Source of the DNA: CAZDXB01 sp964509335 | GTDB taxonomy: Bacteria; Bacteroidota; Ignavibacteria; Kapaibacteriales; UBA2268 | DNA length: 64,000 nt | Assembly: GCA_964509335.1 (NCBI GenBank) | Contig: CAZDXB010000006.1 | Coordinates: 78,680-142,679, forward strand | Reading direction: 5' to 3' | Shown here: positions 36,780 to 46,481 of the stretch, piece after piece | How the letters are laid out: every line of letters starts with the position of its first letter | Position numbering within the stretch: the first letter of the stretch is position 1 | Notes under the pieces: model-generated | Told to the model about the DNA's origin: nothing | The model's database searches: none | The model's input: only the letters and a program-made list of their open reading frames with translations | Translations under genes and position numbers: made by a program

Positions 36780-38708
36780 ATGCCAAAAACAACCGTTAAT
36801 AAGGAAAACAAAAAGAAAAAGGACGGTAAGCTGACCAAAAAAAAAGGCGGGGACGGAGTCGCAAAAGACGAATTGTCTCTGTTGAAACCCAAATTCAACG
36901 AAGATATAAATGTTTATATCGAAAAGCTATGGACGGCGAACAAGGAGATTTACGAGATACTTAAAAAGTCCGGAAGCTTAGAAAAAGCTCGCGACGCTAT
37001 GTTCGATTATTTAAACAACACCGAGAGAAAAGTTTTCGCTTTAGACAACGATTCTCACGTTTTGGAGAAAGCCGCCGTTAGAGATTCAATTAGAATTTTT
37101 AAAAGCATAATTGGACCGATAAACGAAAAGAAAGCCGAGTTTTCATCGCTCGACGCGCTTAGGAAATTGGCTCGCGGAGTTGAAGACAAAACTACAAAGC
37201 GGATAAAACCCGGATTTATTTATGAATTCATTAGCTTATTCAAAGCAGTTTCCGGCCAATCGCGCATATACGGCAGCGAAGGAGTGAAAAGCGACGAGAA
37301 TCCCGAGTTTTTAGGTTTGGAAGGTAGAGAAGCCGCTTCGTCGAGGTCGAAGGTTTTGGATAACATAGGAGCGTCTATTAGGAAGTATTTCAAACGCTTT
37401 CCGTCCGGTTTGGACGAGGAAATTCAAGAGTGGAGAAAAGTAACTAAAGAGCGTATAAAAGATTACTTCGACGCGAGCGAGGAAGATTGGAACGACTACA
37501 TTTGGCAAGTAAAAAACGTTATTAAAGACGATAAAACGGTTTTGGATTTAATTGAATTGCCGCCGGATAAAGCTGAAGCGGTAAAGAAAGCGGTTAAATA
37601 TAAAATACCGTTCGGAATAACGCCGTATTATTTGAGCTTGATGGATTACAAATATTCTATTAAATACGACCACGCCGTAAGAGCGCAGGTTATCCCGCCT
37701 AAGGACTATGTTGACCAAATGGTCGAGCATAAAAAGGATTTATCCGAGGCATTCGATTTTATGGGCGAGCACGACACTTCGCCTATAGATTTGATTACTA
37801 GAAGATATCCGATGATTTCTATTCTAAAGCCGTTCAACACTTGCGCGCAAATTTGCGTTTATTGTCAGCGTAATTGGGAGATAGAAAGAGTTCTCGACCC
37901 TAAAGCTATGTCTTCAAGGAAAAAAGTTGACGAAGCTTTGGAGTGGCTCGACGAGCATCCGAGCATAGGCGACGTTTTAATAACCGGCGGCGACCCTATG
38001 ATTATGAAGAATTCTCAGATTGAAAGGATGCTTGAGCATTTAAACAAAAAGGACCACGTTTACAGAATAAGAATTGGAACTAGAACGCCCGTAGTGTTGC
38101 CTCAAAGGTGGACTGATGAAACAATTGAAATGCTTAGCAGGTATCATAATCCGCCGGAAAAAGAAATCGCTATTGTAACGCACTTTGAACATTCTTATGA
38201 AATAACGCCCGACACTATGGAAGCGGTGCAGAAGATAAGAAAAGCCGGCGTCAGCGTATATAACCAACAAGTTTATACCATCGAGAATTCGCGAAGATTT
38301 GAAACCGTTAAATTGCGAAGAGACTTGAAGTCAATAGGAATCGACCCCTATTATAATTTCAATATGAAGGGCAAACAGGAAACGAAAAGGTTAATGGTTC
38401 CTATCGCGAGAATTTTACAAGAAAGAAAAGAAGAAGCTAGATTGTTGCCCGGGTTGGATAGAACCGACGAGCCGGTATTCAACGTTCCAAAGATGGGCAA
38501 AAACCATTTGAGAGCTATGCAAGACCATAGATTGGTAATGATAAAACCCGACGGAGCCAGAGTTTACGAGTTCCATCCTTGGGAGAAAAATATCGCCGCG
38601 GCGCCGCCTTATTATTACACCGACCTTCCTATTTACGATTATCTCGAAGAGCTGGCGGCTTTGGGCGAGGACATAAACGAATATAGAAATATTTGGTATT
38701 ACTATTAA
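36780..38708 (+). CDS. KamA-family radical SAM protein (lysine 2,3-aminomutase-like, long form)
   Basis: 642 residues, longer than classical KamA (about 420). The radical-SAM cysteines are in NTCAQICVYCQRNWE, followed by VLITGGDPMI and RIGTRTPVVLPQRW, all KamA-like. About 230 residues of mostly helical sequence precede the core, with a lysine-rich start. The reaction may be lysine to beta-lysine, but the long form may act on another substrate. A strong ribosome binding site, AAAGGAGGT, lies before the ATG, and a terminator follows: a well-expressed single gene. Confidence 0.85.
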   Translation: MPKTTVNKENKKKKDGKLTKKKGGDGVAKDELSLLKPKFNEDINVYIEKLWTANKEIYEILKKSGSLEKARDAMFDYLNNTERKVFALDNDSHVLEKAAVRDSIRIFKSIIGPINEKKAEFSSLDALRKLARGVEDKTTKRIKPGFIYEFISLFKAVSGQSRIYGSEGVKSDENPEFLGLEGREAASSRSKVLDNIGASIRKYFKRFPSGLDEEIQEWRKVTKERIKDYFDASEEDWNDYIWQVKNVIKDDKTVLDLIELPPDKAEAVKKAVKYKIPFGITPYYLSLMDYKYSIKYDHAVRAQVIPPKDYVDQMVEHKKDLSEAFDFMGEHDTSPIDLITRRYPMISILKPFNTCAQICVYCQRNWEIERVLDPKAMSSRKKVDEALEWLDEHPSIGDVLITGGDPMIMKNSQIERMLEHLNKKDHVYRIRIGTRTPVVLPQRWTDETIEMLSRYHNPPEKEIAIVTHFEHSYEITPDTMEAVQKIRKAGVSVYNQQVYTIENSRRFETVKLRRDLKSIGIDPYYNFNMKGKQETKRLMVPIARILQERKEEARLLPGLDRTDEPVFNVPKMGKNHLRAMQDHRLVMIKPDGARVYEFHPWEKNIAAAPPYYYTDLPIYDYLEELAALGEDINEYRNIWYYY

Positions 38709-38729
38709 TAGTAAGTTTTCTATCGAACT

Positions 38730-38770
38730 AAGGGGCGAGCCGCGCCGTTTGCCCCTTTGCTTTTTTTTAG
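38730..38770 (+). terminator. Rho-independent terminator
   Basis: Stem AAGGGGC / GCCCCTT around a GC-rich loop, then a T run (38761-38768). It ends the KamA-family gene. Confidence 0.8.
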
Positions 38771-38881
38771 TTAACGCGAGAAACTAGATAAGACTGGGTT
38801 TCTTTGAAAGCGTAATTGATTTATTCTAAGGAAGTTTTAGAAGTATTTCGCTAATTAGTTTAAATATATGAAGTAAAAGCA

Positions 38882-39781
38882 GTGAACGAAAACTTGAAGA
38901 TTAGCTCCGGCAAATGGACTGGATACGAACCGCTTTTTTTGGCGAGTGAGATAGAGGCATATAAAAGGAACGCTTTAGAAGTCGCCGTAGAGCGCGACCT
39001 GAACGAGGAGCAAACCGTTGAGCGGCTGCAAATGGGAGAGTTAGACGGAGCGGCTCTTACGCTCGATATGTTGTTCATTTTAAAGCAGACTAACATTCCG
39101 TTGAAAGCGGTCTTGATTCTCGATTACTCTTTGGGCGGCGACGTTATTATCGGCAGAGAAGGAATTAACGACCTTTCCGATTTAAGAGGCAAAAAAATTG
39201 GTATAGAGAAGTTATACGCTAACCAGTTCTTTTTAGCGAGAGCTTTGGCGGAAAAGAATATAAGAACTTCAGACGTTGAAATAGTGGAAATTAAAGCCGA
39301 GGAGCATTCTAAAGCCTTAAAAAAACGAGCGGTTGATGCCGTAGCCGTATATAATCCGCAAGGCGTAAAATTAGAGCAAGAGGGCTACAAAGAACTGTTT
39401 TCCTCAAAGGATTTGCCAAGCTCGATAGTGGACGTTTTGACCGTAACCGAAAGAGCGTTTAACGAAAAAAGAAGCGAAATAGTTAAGTTGGTTCAATCGT
39501 GGTTCGACGCTTTAAGATACATTGATTTGCACAGAGAAAAAGCTATGGAAATAATGGCTGAATCGGAGGGAGCTTCGGTTTACGAATTCAAATTAGCTTA
39601 CGACAGAATACATATTCCGGATTTGGAAGAAAACTTGAAGTTGTTCGATTTGGAGTCGGACAGAAATATATTTAAAATGAGCGACTTGACTTTGGATTTT
39701 ATGAGAAAAAAGAAAATCATAAAAGCCGAGATTGACACAAAAGCGATTTTTGACCCAGCCGTTTTAAAAGAAGTCGAGTAA
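38882..39781 (+). CDS. SsuA/ThiY-type periplasmic binding-protein fold without a signal peptide
   Basis: 299 residues, using a GTG start; no in-frame ATG exists upstream before the stop. It begins directly in the first strand (LKISSGKWTGYEPLFLASE), like the mature part of nitrate/sulfonate/thiamine-precursor binding proteins (NMT1/SsuA fold). Further family-like segments are GELDGAALTLD, LRGKKIGIE and AVDAVAVYNPQG. The helix signal that would export it is missing, and no permease or ATPase gene adjoins. It may be a cytoplasmic enzyme or sensor using the same fold. Spacing of 111 bases from the terminator. Confidence 0.75.
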   Translation: MNENLKISSGKWTGYEPLFLASEIEAYKRNALEVAVERDLNEEQTVERLQMGELDGAALTLDMLFILKQTNIPLKAVLILDYSLGGDVIIGREGINDLSDLRGKKIGIEKLYANQFFLARALAEKNIRTSDVEIVEIKAEEHSKALKKRAVDAVAVYNPQGVKLEQEGYKELFSSKDLPSSIVDVLTVTERAFNEKRSEIVKLVQSWFDALRYIDLHREKAMEIMAESEGASVYEFKLAYDRIHIPDLEENLKLFDLESDRNIFKMSDLTLDFMRKKKIIKAEIDTKAIFDPAVLKEVE

Positions 39782-40053
39782 ACGACGCTTTTCTAACTAC
39801 TCGAATAAACAACATATTTTAGACAGCAATTTTTTTGTTTAATATCAAAGCCAAATATGTATTGGTTAATACGATATATTTTCATAAGTTATAGATGGAA
39901 TTGTATTACGGAATTAGCCTATTAGTTTGGGTTTATATGGGAATAGTAAAGCTGGATAATCGACTATATAGATTGGAGAATTTTCCTAACTTTGTAATCT
40001 AGAAATATTTTGCTCTATCATAAAATGTTTTATTAACTAATCGAAGAATTATT

Positions 40054-41319
40054 ATGGCAGGAACAAAAATTACATCAGACAACGGCTCGTTGAACGTCCC
40101 AAACGACCCGATTATTCCGTTTATAGAAGGCGACGGAACCGGACCCGACATTTGGAGAGCGACAAAAAAAGTAGTTGACGCCGCGGTAGAAAAAGCTTTT
40201 AACGGCGAAAAGAAAATCCATTGGAAAGAAGTTTACGCCGGCGACAAAAGCCACGAAAAAAGCGGAGAATGGCTCCCGCAAGAGACTTTGGATACGATTA
40301 AAGAGCATCACGTCGCTATTAAAGGTCCTCTGACAACTCCCGTAGGCGGAGGCATCCGTTCCTTGAACGTAGCTTTGAGGCAGAAACTAGATTTATACGT
40401 GTGTCTGAGACCCGTTCGATATTTTAAAGGGGTTCCCTCTCCGATAAAACATCCCGACAAAATTGATATGGTGATTTTTAGAGAGAACTCGGAAGATATT
40501 TACGCCGGTATCGAGTGGATGACCGGAACGCCCGAATGTAAAAAAGTAGTCGATTATCTCAGAAACGAGATGGGAACAGACAAAATCAGATTTCCCGAAA
40601 CAACTTCGATAGGAATCAAACCAATTTCAGAGGAAGGCACAAAGAGAATAGCCAGAGACGCTATTCAATACGCTTTAGATAAGAATTTGCCCTCGGTTTG
40701 CTTCGTTCATAAAGGGAATATAATGAAGTTTACGGAAGGCGCGTTCAAGAATTGGGGATACGAAGTCGCGGAAGAAGAGTTCGCCGATAAAACTTTCACT
40801 TGGAGGCAATACGACAAAATCAAGGACGAAAAAGGCAAAGACGCCGCCAATAAAGCTCAAGACGAAGAATTGGCGAAGGGCAAGTTATTGGTTAAGGATT
40901 TCATTTGCGACGCTTTCTTGCAGCAAATATTAACCAGACCGGACGAGTACTCCGTAATTTGCACGATGAATTTGAACGGCGACTATATTTCCGACGCCTT
41001 GGCGGCGGAAGTCGGCGGCATTGGAATCGCTCCCGGAGCTAACATTAATTATCAAGAGGGTTACGCTCTATTCGAAGCGACCCACGGAACGGCGCCGAAA
41101 TACGCCAACCTCGACAAAGTTAACCCCGGTTCGTTGATATTGTCCGCCGTGCTGATGATGGATTATCTTGATTGGAACAAAGCCGGCGAATTGATTGTAA
41201 ACGGCATCGAAAAAACAATCGAGCAGAAAAAGGTTACATACGACTTCCATAGGCTAATGGAAGGAGCGACATTGTTGAAATGTTCAGAATACGGCGACGC
41301 TATAATAGAAAATATGTAG
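40054..41319 (+). CDS. icd: NADP-dependent isocitrate dehydrogenase
   Basis: 421 residues, normal for homodimeric Icd. Active-site motifs: GGGIRSLNVALRQ, with the Ser that binds isocitrate and is phosphorylated in E. coli; FRENSEDIYAGIEW; and HKGNIMKFTEG. The cofactor segment HGTAPKYANLDKVNPGSL has Lys-Tyr, which marks NADP specificity. It oxidises isocitrate to 2-oxoglutarate in the TCA cycle. Single gene followed by a strong terminator. Confidence 0.95.
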   Translation: MAGTKITSDNGSLNVPNDPIIPFIEGDGTGPDIWRATKKVVDAAVEKAFNGEKKIHWKEVYAGDKSHEKSGEWLPQETLDTIKEHHVAIKGPLTTPVGGGIRSLNVALRQKLDLYVCLRPVRYFKGVPSPIKHPDKIDMVIFRENSEDIYAGIEWMTGTPECKKVVDYLRNEMGTDKIRFPETTSIGIKPISEEGTKRIARDAIQYALDKNLPSVCFVHKGNIMKFTEGAFKNWGYEVAEEEFADKTFTWRQYDKIKDEKGKDAANKAQDEELAKGKLLVKDFICDAFLQQILTRPDEYSVICTMNLNGDYISDALAAEVGGIGIAPGANINYQEGYALFEATHGTAPKYANLDKVNPGSLILSAVLMMDYLDWNKAGELIVNGIEKTIEQKKVTYDFHRLMEGATLLKCSEYGDAIIENM

Positions 41320-41343
41320 CTTCTCCAAATATTAGAAAGTTCA

Positions 41344-41377
41344 AGCCCGTCGTTAATAAAAACGGCGGGCTTTTTTT
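41344..41377 (+). terminator. Rho-independent terminator of icd
   Basis: Stem AGCCCGTCGTT / AACGGCGGGCT (one G-T pair) then TTTTTTT. Confidence 0.88.
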
Positions 41378-41470
41378 ATGATGTTTTATTACAATTAATT
41401 GCGCTTAAGATAGTCTATACGATTTTGAAATATTGAAATCCGCGAAATTGTTATTTGAGGAGTTAAATTT

Positions 41471-43552
41471 ATGTCAATGAAAAAAATACGGAATATAGGG
41501 ATAGCCGCGCACATTGACGCGGGAAAGACCACAGTAACCGAGAGAATGCTTTATTTCTCCGGAACTACTAGAAAGATGGGCGAGGTGCACGACGGCAAAG
41601 CGACGATGGATTTTATGAAGCAAGAGCAGGACAGAGGAATCACTATCGCGTCCGCGGCTATATCCTGTAACTGGATGGATTATAGAATAAATATAATCGA
41701 CACGCCCGGACACGTTGATTTCACTTTGGAAGTGGAGCGCTCGTTGAGAGTAATCGACGGAATGCTTGCGGTTTTTTGCGGCGTGGCGGGCGTTCAGCCG
41801 CAAAGCGAGACAGTTTGGAATCAAGCCGATAGATACAAAGTGCCGAGAATGGCGTATATTAACAAAATGGACAGGACTGGAGCTAATTTTAAAGAAGCAG
41901 TCGATTCAATAGAAAAGTATTTGGACGCCAATCCCATTCCCTTCCAATTGCCGATAGGCGAAGGGGAAGAATTTCAAGGATGCATCGATATAATCGATAG
42001 AAAAGCGATTATTTTTAATGAATTTGAACGCGTAGTTTCCGATGTTCCGGAGGAATTCAAGGAGGAAACCGAAAAATCGAGAAACTTTCTCGTCGAAAAA
42101 CTAGCCGATTTCGACGACGATATAATGGAAAAATTCATAGAAGACAAGGAAGTTCCGGCGGATTTAATTAAAAAAGCGGCGCGCGAAGCTACTTTGAAAC
42201 TGTTGATAACGCCCGTTTTTTGCGGGTCGGCATATAAAAACAAAGGCATCCAACTTTTGATGGACGCGGTCGTGGATTATTTGCCGTCGCCATTGGACGT
42301 TGGAGCGGTAATAGGAACCGACATAGAAAATCCCGATAAAACGCATTCCAGAGCGCCGTCGAAGAAAGAGCCGTTTTCCGCCTTGGCTTTCAAGTTGATA
42401 CACGACCCCTTCGTCGGTCAACAGACTTTCGTTCGCGTTTATTCCGGCGAATTAAAGAAGGGAGAAAAAGTTCTAAATTCGACGCGCGGCTCTTACGAGA
42501 GAGTAGGTCGAATAATGAGAATTCACGCTAAAGAAAGGCGCGACTTGGAAGAAGTTTCAGCCGGCGATATAGCCGCTTTAATCGGAATGAAATATACGAA
42601 AACAGGCGACACTTTATGCAACGATAATTATCAATTGAACTTAGAGAATATCGTAATTCCCCCGCCGGTAATCGAAATGAAAATTGACACGCCCTCCAAA
42701 GAGGACGAAAAGAAGCTCGGTATGGCGTTGAATAGACTATCGTTGGAAGACCCCTCGTTTGTTATCCGATACGACGAGGAGACGAACGAATCAATCATAG
42801 CGGGAATGGGCGAGCTTCATTTGGAAATTATCGTCGATAGATTAAGAACGGAATTTGAGGTGGACGCTATTGTCGGCGAGCCGACTATTTCATTCAGAGA
42901 AACAATAATGACCGAATCGAAAAATAAATATAAATTGATAAAGCAGACCGGCGGAAGAGGACAATTCGCCGAAACCGAAATGAGAATAGAGCCGAACCCC
43001 GGCAAAGGCTTCGAGTTTATAGATTACATAAAAGGCGGAGCTATACCGACCGAGTTTATTCCGTCGGTTCAGAAAGGCGTAGAGAAAATATTGGAAAGGG
43101 GCGTTATAGCCGATTCTTCTATTGTCGATGTCAGGGTTTCGTTACTCGACGGCTCGTTCCATCCGGTCGATTCATCCGACAAGGCTTTCCAAGCTTGCGC
43201 GGCTACTTGCTTCAAACAAGCTTTCTTGAAAGCAAAGCCGAGACTGCTTGAGCCGACTATGAAAATTGAAATCAATACGCCGGACGATTATATTGGGGCG
43301 GTTACGGGCGACATTAGCCGCAGAAGAGGTAAAATTGAATCAATGAGAAGGTATAGAAAAGGCTCGCAGAAGTTGAACGGATTTGTTCCGCTCAAGGAAA
43401 TGTTCGGTTACGCCACGCATTTGCGCAGTATGACCAGCGGCAGAGCCACTTATTCTATGGAATTCCATCGTTACACCCCGATAAGCAAGGAACTGCAAGA
43501 GGAAGTACTGCAAGAAGTCGAGAAGAAAAGAAGCGAGCGACATAAGAAGTAA
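41471..43552 (+). CDS. Elongation factor G-like translational GTPase
   Basis: 693 residues, full EF-G length, with all five domains. G1 is AHIDAGKTT, switch II is IDTPGHVDFT, and the NKMD motif is present. Domain IV/V motifs (GQFAETEMRIEP; SRRRGKIESM; FGYATHLRSMTSGRAT) are intact. It is not next to rpsL, rpsG or tuf, and the switch I segment (TMDFMKQEQDRGITIASAA) departs from the commonest form, so it may be a second EF-G paralogue rather than the main FusA. RBS GAGG precedes the ATG. Confidence 0.9.
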   Translation: MSMKKIRNIGIAAHIDAGKTTVTERMLYFSGTTRKMGEVHDGKATMDFMKQEQDRGITIASAAISCNWMDYRINIIDTPGHVDFTLEVERSLRVIDGMLAVFCGVAGVQPQSETVWNQADRYKVPRMAYINKMDRTGANFKEAVDSIEKYLDANPIPFQLPIGEGEEFQGCIDIIDRKAIIFNEFERVVSDVPEEFKEETEKSRNFLVEKLADFDDDIMEKFIEDKEVPADLIKKAAREATLKLLITPVFCGSAYKNKGIQLLMDAVVDYLPSPLDVGAVIGTDIENPDKTHSRAPSKKEPFSALAFKLIHDPFVGQQTFVRVYSGELKKGEKVLNSTRGSYERVGRIMRIHAKERRDLEEVSAGDIAALIGMKYTKTGDTLCNDNYQLNLENIVIPPPVIEMKIDTPSKEDEKKLGMALNRLSLEDPSFVIRYDEETNESIIAGMGELHLEIIVDRLRTEFEVDAIVGEPTISFRETIMTESKNKYKLIKQTGGRGQFAETEMRIEPNPGKGFEFIDYIKGGAIPTEFIPSVQKGVEKILERGVIADSSIVDVRVSLLDGSFHPVDSSDKAFQACAATCFKQAFLKAKPRLLEPTMKIEINTPDDYIGAVTGDISRRRGKIESMRRYRKGSQKLNGFVPLKEMFGYATHLRSMTSGRATYSMEFHRYTPISKELQEEVLQEVEKKRSERHKK

Positions 43553-43624
43553 ATAAATATTTGTTTTTTGCAAATAATTTCTGTAAAATTAAGAAATTAT
43601 CTGTGTCAAAAGAGAAATTTTGAG

Positions 43625-44263
43625 ATGAGATTTTTAACGATTAAACTCTTTACTCTTTTACTGGTTTTTTTAGTCGCTTGCGCGCCGCCGAGAGGCAGAT
43701 ATTCTTCGAGAGAAACGACTAGAACGACCAAGACCGAAACGCAAAAGCAAACAAGCGAAAAAACGAAAACCGCCGCCGCAATGGAAACCAGAACGGGCGA
43801 AGCAAACAAAGAGCGCGCTCAAGCGGACGTTTTGTATTCCGACACAACTTATGTCGATATTGAAACGGAAACCGAAAAAGAGCCGCTGAGCTTTTTCCTT
43901 CAATTCAAAAAAGCCGAGTCGCGCTTTGAAGCGGGCTTATACGACGTTTGCGACAAGATGAAGATCTTCGCCGACATTTTCGCCGACGGCGATTCCCTTC
44001 AATTCGAAGCGATGTTTTTGCAAGCCGAGTGCGCTTTGATTAACAACGAATTTGAAAAAGGCAAGGAACTGTTACTCTTAATAAAAAACGACGAACGAAC
44101 GCCGAATTCGGTCAAAGAAAAGATTCTCGTGCGTTTGGGACACGTTTGCTGCGTAATGGACAGGAAAGCGGAGGCGCAAAAGTATTTTAACAAGCTTCGC
44201 GAGGAATACCCCAGTTCGGAATTTATTAAGCTGGCGAATTGCGAGGCGTTGAATATAGAGTAG
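43625..44263 (+). CDS. Lipoprotein with C-terminal TPR-like repeats
   Basis: 212 residues from ATG 43625; a longer frame from 43568 lacks a plausible signal. The signal ends in the lipobox LVAC. A Thr/Lys/Glu-rich linker (about 25-75) follows, then helices spaced like tetratricopeptide repeats (FKKAESRFEAGLYDVCDKM; MFLQAECALINNEFEKGKEL; LVRLGHVCCVMDRKAEA). Similar to YbgF/BamD-type envelope adaptors in outline only. It begins 72 bases after the EF-G gene. Confidence 0.65.
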   Translation: MRFLTIKLFTLLLVFLVACAPPRGRYSSRETTRTTKTETQKQTSEKTKTAAAMETRTGEANKERAQADVLYSDTTYVDIETETEKEPLSFFLQFKKAESRFEAGLYDVCDKMKIFADIFADGDSLQFEAMFLQAECALINNEFEKGKELLLLIKNDERTPNSVKEKILVRLGHVCCVMDRKAEAQKYFNKLREEYPSSEFIKLANCEALNIE

Positions 44264-44403
44264 CTTAGTAGGGGCTGTAAATCTTCGGTCCCGAAAATAA
44301 AAAAACGTTATATGCCGCGCTAAGAGATATGGCGCGTCTAGAAAATATTATTAACAAAATCATATAAGATTAGAGGCTAAAGCCTTGAGGATTTTCACAT
44401 CTT

Positions 44404-44429
44404 TTTCAACGAGCTAAAGCTCGTTGAAA
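44404..44429. repeat. 26-base palindrome between convergent genes
   Basis: TTTCAACGAGC and its complement around TAAA. It lies between the lipoprotein gene and pdxB, whose 3' ends face each other, so it may serve as a shared terminator. Other pieces nearby (AGGGGCTGT at 44272, GAGGCTAAAGCC at 44372) recall the dispersed elements elsewhere in the window. Confidence 0.5.
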
Positions 44430-44478
44430 TTGAATATGCATTTGAATAAGCAACGGCTCGCAATAATTCGTAATTAAC

Positions 44479-45558
44479 TTAAAGCGATTCTCTTTTTACC
44501 GGATAATTTTTCCTGAGCGAGTCGAACGCCTTGCCTCGCTCATTGTCGGTGAGCGTAAGCGTTTCTTTTAGAGCTTGAGAGTCATCGTCTATTTTTCGGT
44601 TTCTTTTTAGCGTTTCGTATATCCTTTCAGGGTCGGCGAAGTCTTCTTTTTTTGTGGGTTTATATGAACTCAATTCGTCGAGGGGACGCTGAAGATTCGC
44701 TTTCTCGCCGGAGAATTTTTCAAACGCTTGCGCCATCTGAACGACTCCGCGAAGCTTGCCGTCTCTGGAGTATCCCGCTACGTGCGGCGTGGCGATAAAC
44801 GCCCGCCTCGCTAATTCCGTATTTATTATAGGCTCGTTTTCCCAAGCGTCAATAGCGGCTGATATTTCGCCGTTTTGCAATCGCTTAAGCAGAGCTTTTT
44901 CGTTTACGACGCCGCGACGGGAAGCGTGAATGAATAAAGAATCTTTTGGCGCCGACTTTATTAGTTCCTCGTTAAGTAAATTATGCGTGGGGTGTTTGCC
45001 GGTAAATGTCAGCGGAACGTGGTTAGTGTTTACGTTGGCTACTCGGCAAATAGCCGGCAAATCGAGATATTCGACCCAGTTCGGGAATTGGAAGTTTTCC
45101 TCTTGCAAAGGCGGGTCGTTTACTAAAACTTTCATTCCAAGCCAATGGGCGTATTTCGCAACTATGCTTCCAATATTTCCGTAGCCGATAACGCCGATTT
45201 TCTTTTTTCTTATATCGATATTTTTTTCCTTAGCCCATTTCAAAAGGGCGTAAATTGTATATTCCGCTACCGAGTTGGCGTTAGACCCCGGGGCGTAAGC
45301 GAATTGAACGCCGCGCTTTTCCAGATAATCGACGTTAACGTGGTCTATTCCCGAAGTAGCCGTTCCGACGAATTTTACTTTTGTTTCGTCTAATAAATCG
45401 CGCGTTATTTTAGTGGGCGAGCGGATGAAAAGATACTCGCAACCGCCTTCTATTAACTCTTTTTTCGTTAGCTCGCGCCCTTTGAATTCTACTATTGTTC
45501 CGCAGTTTTCAAGCGATTCGGCTAAGTAAGGTATATTCTCGTCGATAAAAATGTTCAT
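44479..45558 (-). CDS. pdxB: Erythronate-4-phosphate dehydrogenase
   Basis: 359 residues. The D-2-hydroxyacid dehydrogenase fold has FVGTATSGIDHVN, APGSNANSVAEYT and the NAD site GVIGYGNIGSIVAKYA, all close to PdxB; the catalytic His is in ATPHVAGYS. The C-terminal extension distinguishes PdxB from SerA-type enzymes. It acts in de novo pyridoxal phosphate synthesis. Divergent from panB, 91 bases apart, so two cofactor genes share a promoter region. Confidence 0.9.
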   Translation of the reverse strand: MNIFIDENIPYLAESLENCGTIVEFKGRELTKKELIEGGCEYLFIRSPTKITRDLLDETKVKFVGTATSGIDHVNVDYLEKRGVQFAYAPGSNANSVAEYTIYALLKWAKEKNIDIRKKKIGVIGYGNIGSIVAKYAHWLGMKVLVNDPPLQEENFQFPNWVEYLDLPAICRVANVNTNHVPLTFTGKHPTHNLLNEELIKSAPKDSLFIHASRRGVVNEKALLKRLQNGEISAAIDAWENEPIINTELARRAFIATPHVAGYSRDGKLRGVVQMAQAFEKFSGEKANLQRPLDELSSYKPTKKEDFADPERIYETLKRNRKIDDDSQALKETLTLTDNERGKAFDSLRKNYPVKRESL

Positions 45559-45649
45559 AGCCCTTATCTCTTTATTCGATTTTCAAATAAATATTTCGTA
45601 AATTAGTTTTTAATAGTATAAAGATAGATAATATAGTTAAGAAAAAGAA

Positions 45650-46477
45650 ATGGATTATTCTGGAAGCGGCGACATCGACCGTCGCAAGGTAACGACGTTA
45701 AGATTACGGCAAATGAAGGAAGCCGGCAGGAAGATAGTGTGTCTGACGGCTTACGACGCCCTAATAGCTAGGATATTAGACGAAGCCGGCATAGACGTAA
45801 TATTAGTCGGCGATTCGCTCGGCAACGTAGTGCAAGGACAGGAGACGACATTACCCGTAACTATAGAGGATACTATATATCACACGAAAGCCGTGGTTAA
45901 CGGGGCGAATAGGCCGCTAATAGTCGCCGATATGCCGTTTATGAGCTATCAAGTTTCGCCGGAGGACGCTTTCCGAAACGCGGGCAAGATAATGAAAGAA
46001 ACCGGCTGCAACGCCGTGAAGCTGGAAGGCGGCAAGTTAGTTGTGGACGCTATCGAGAGATTGACCGAAGCTGGAATTCCGGCGATGGGGCATCTCGGCT
46101 TGACCCCGCAAAGCATTAATAAATTTGGCACTTATAAAGTCAGAGGCAAAGAGCAAGACGAAGCGAAAAAAATATATCACGACGCAAAGTTGTTGGAAGA
46201 ATCAGGCGCTTTCGCTATTGTATTAGAGAAAATTCCGGCGAACTTAGGTAGAAAAATAACTAAGGAGCTAAAAATACCGACGATAGGAATCGGAGCCGGC
46301 AAGAGTTGCGACGGACAAATTCTGGTTTACAGCGATATGCTCGGCTTGACCGTCGATTTCAATCCGCGGTTTGTTCGACGCTACGCGCAACTTTATCACG
46401 AAATTAAGAAAGCTTCCGAGAGCTACGCCGAAGACGTTAAGAATATTGATTTTCCAAACGAAAAGGAAAGTTATTGA
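45650..46477 (+). CDS. panB: 3-methyl-2-oxobutanoate hydroxymethyltransferase
   Basis: 275 residues. Characteristic motifs: CLTAYDALIARILDEAG, VGDSLGNVVQG (metal Asp), ADMPFMSY, AVKLEGG, and GHLGLTPQS. It makes ketopantoate, the first step to pantothenate and CoA. The stop is four bases before the next start, so the small cytochrome-like lipoprotein gene is in the same operon. No panC or panD is nearby. Confidence 0.95.
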   Translation: MDYSGSGDIDRRKVTTLRLRQMKEAGRKIVCLTAYDALIARILDEAGIDVILVGDSLGNVVQGQETTLPVTIEDTIYHTKAVVNGANRPLIVADMPFMSYQVSPEDAFRNAGKIMKETGCNAVKLEGGKLVVDAIERLTEAGIPAMGHLGLTPQSINKFGTYKVRGKEQDEAKKIYHDAKLLEESGAFAIVLEKIPANLGRKITKELKIPTIGIGAGKSCDGQILVYSDMLGLTVDFNPRFVRRYAQLYHEIKKASESYAEDVKNIDFPNEKESY

Positions 46478-46481
46478 TAAA

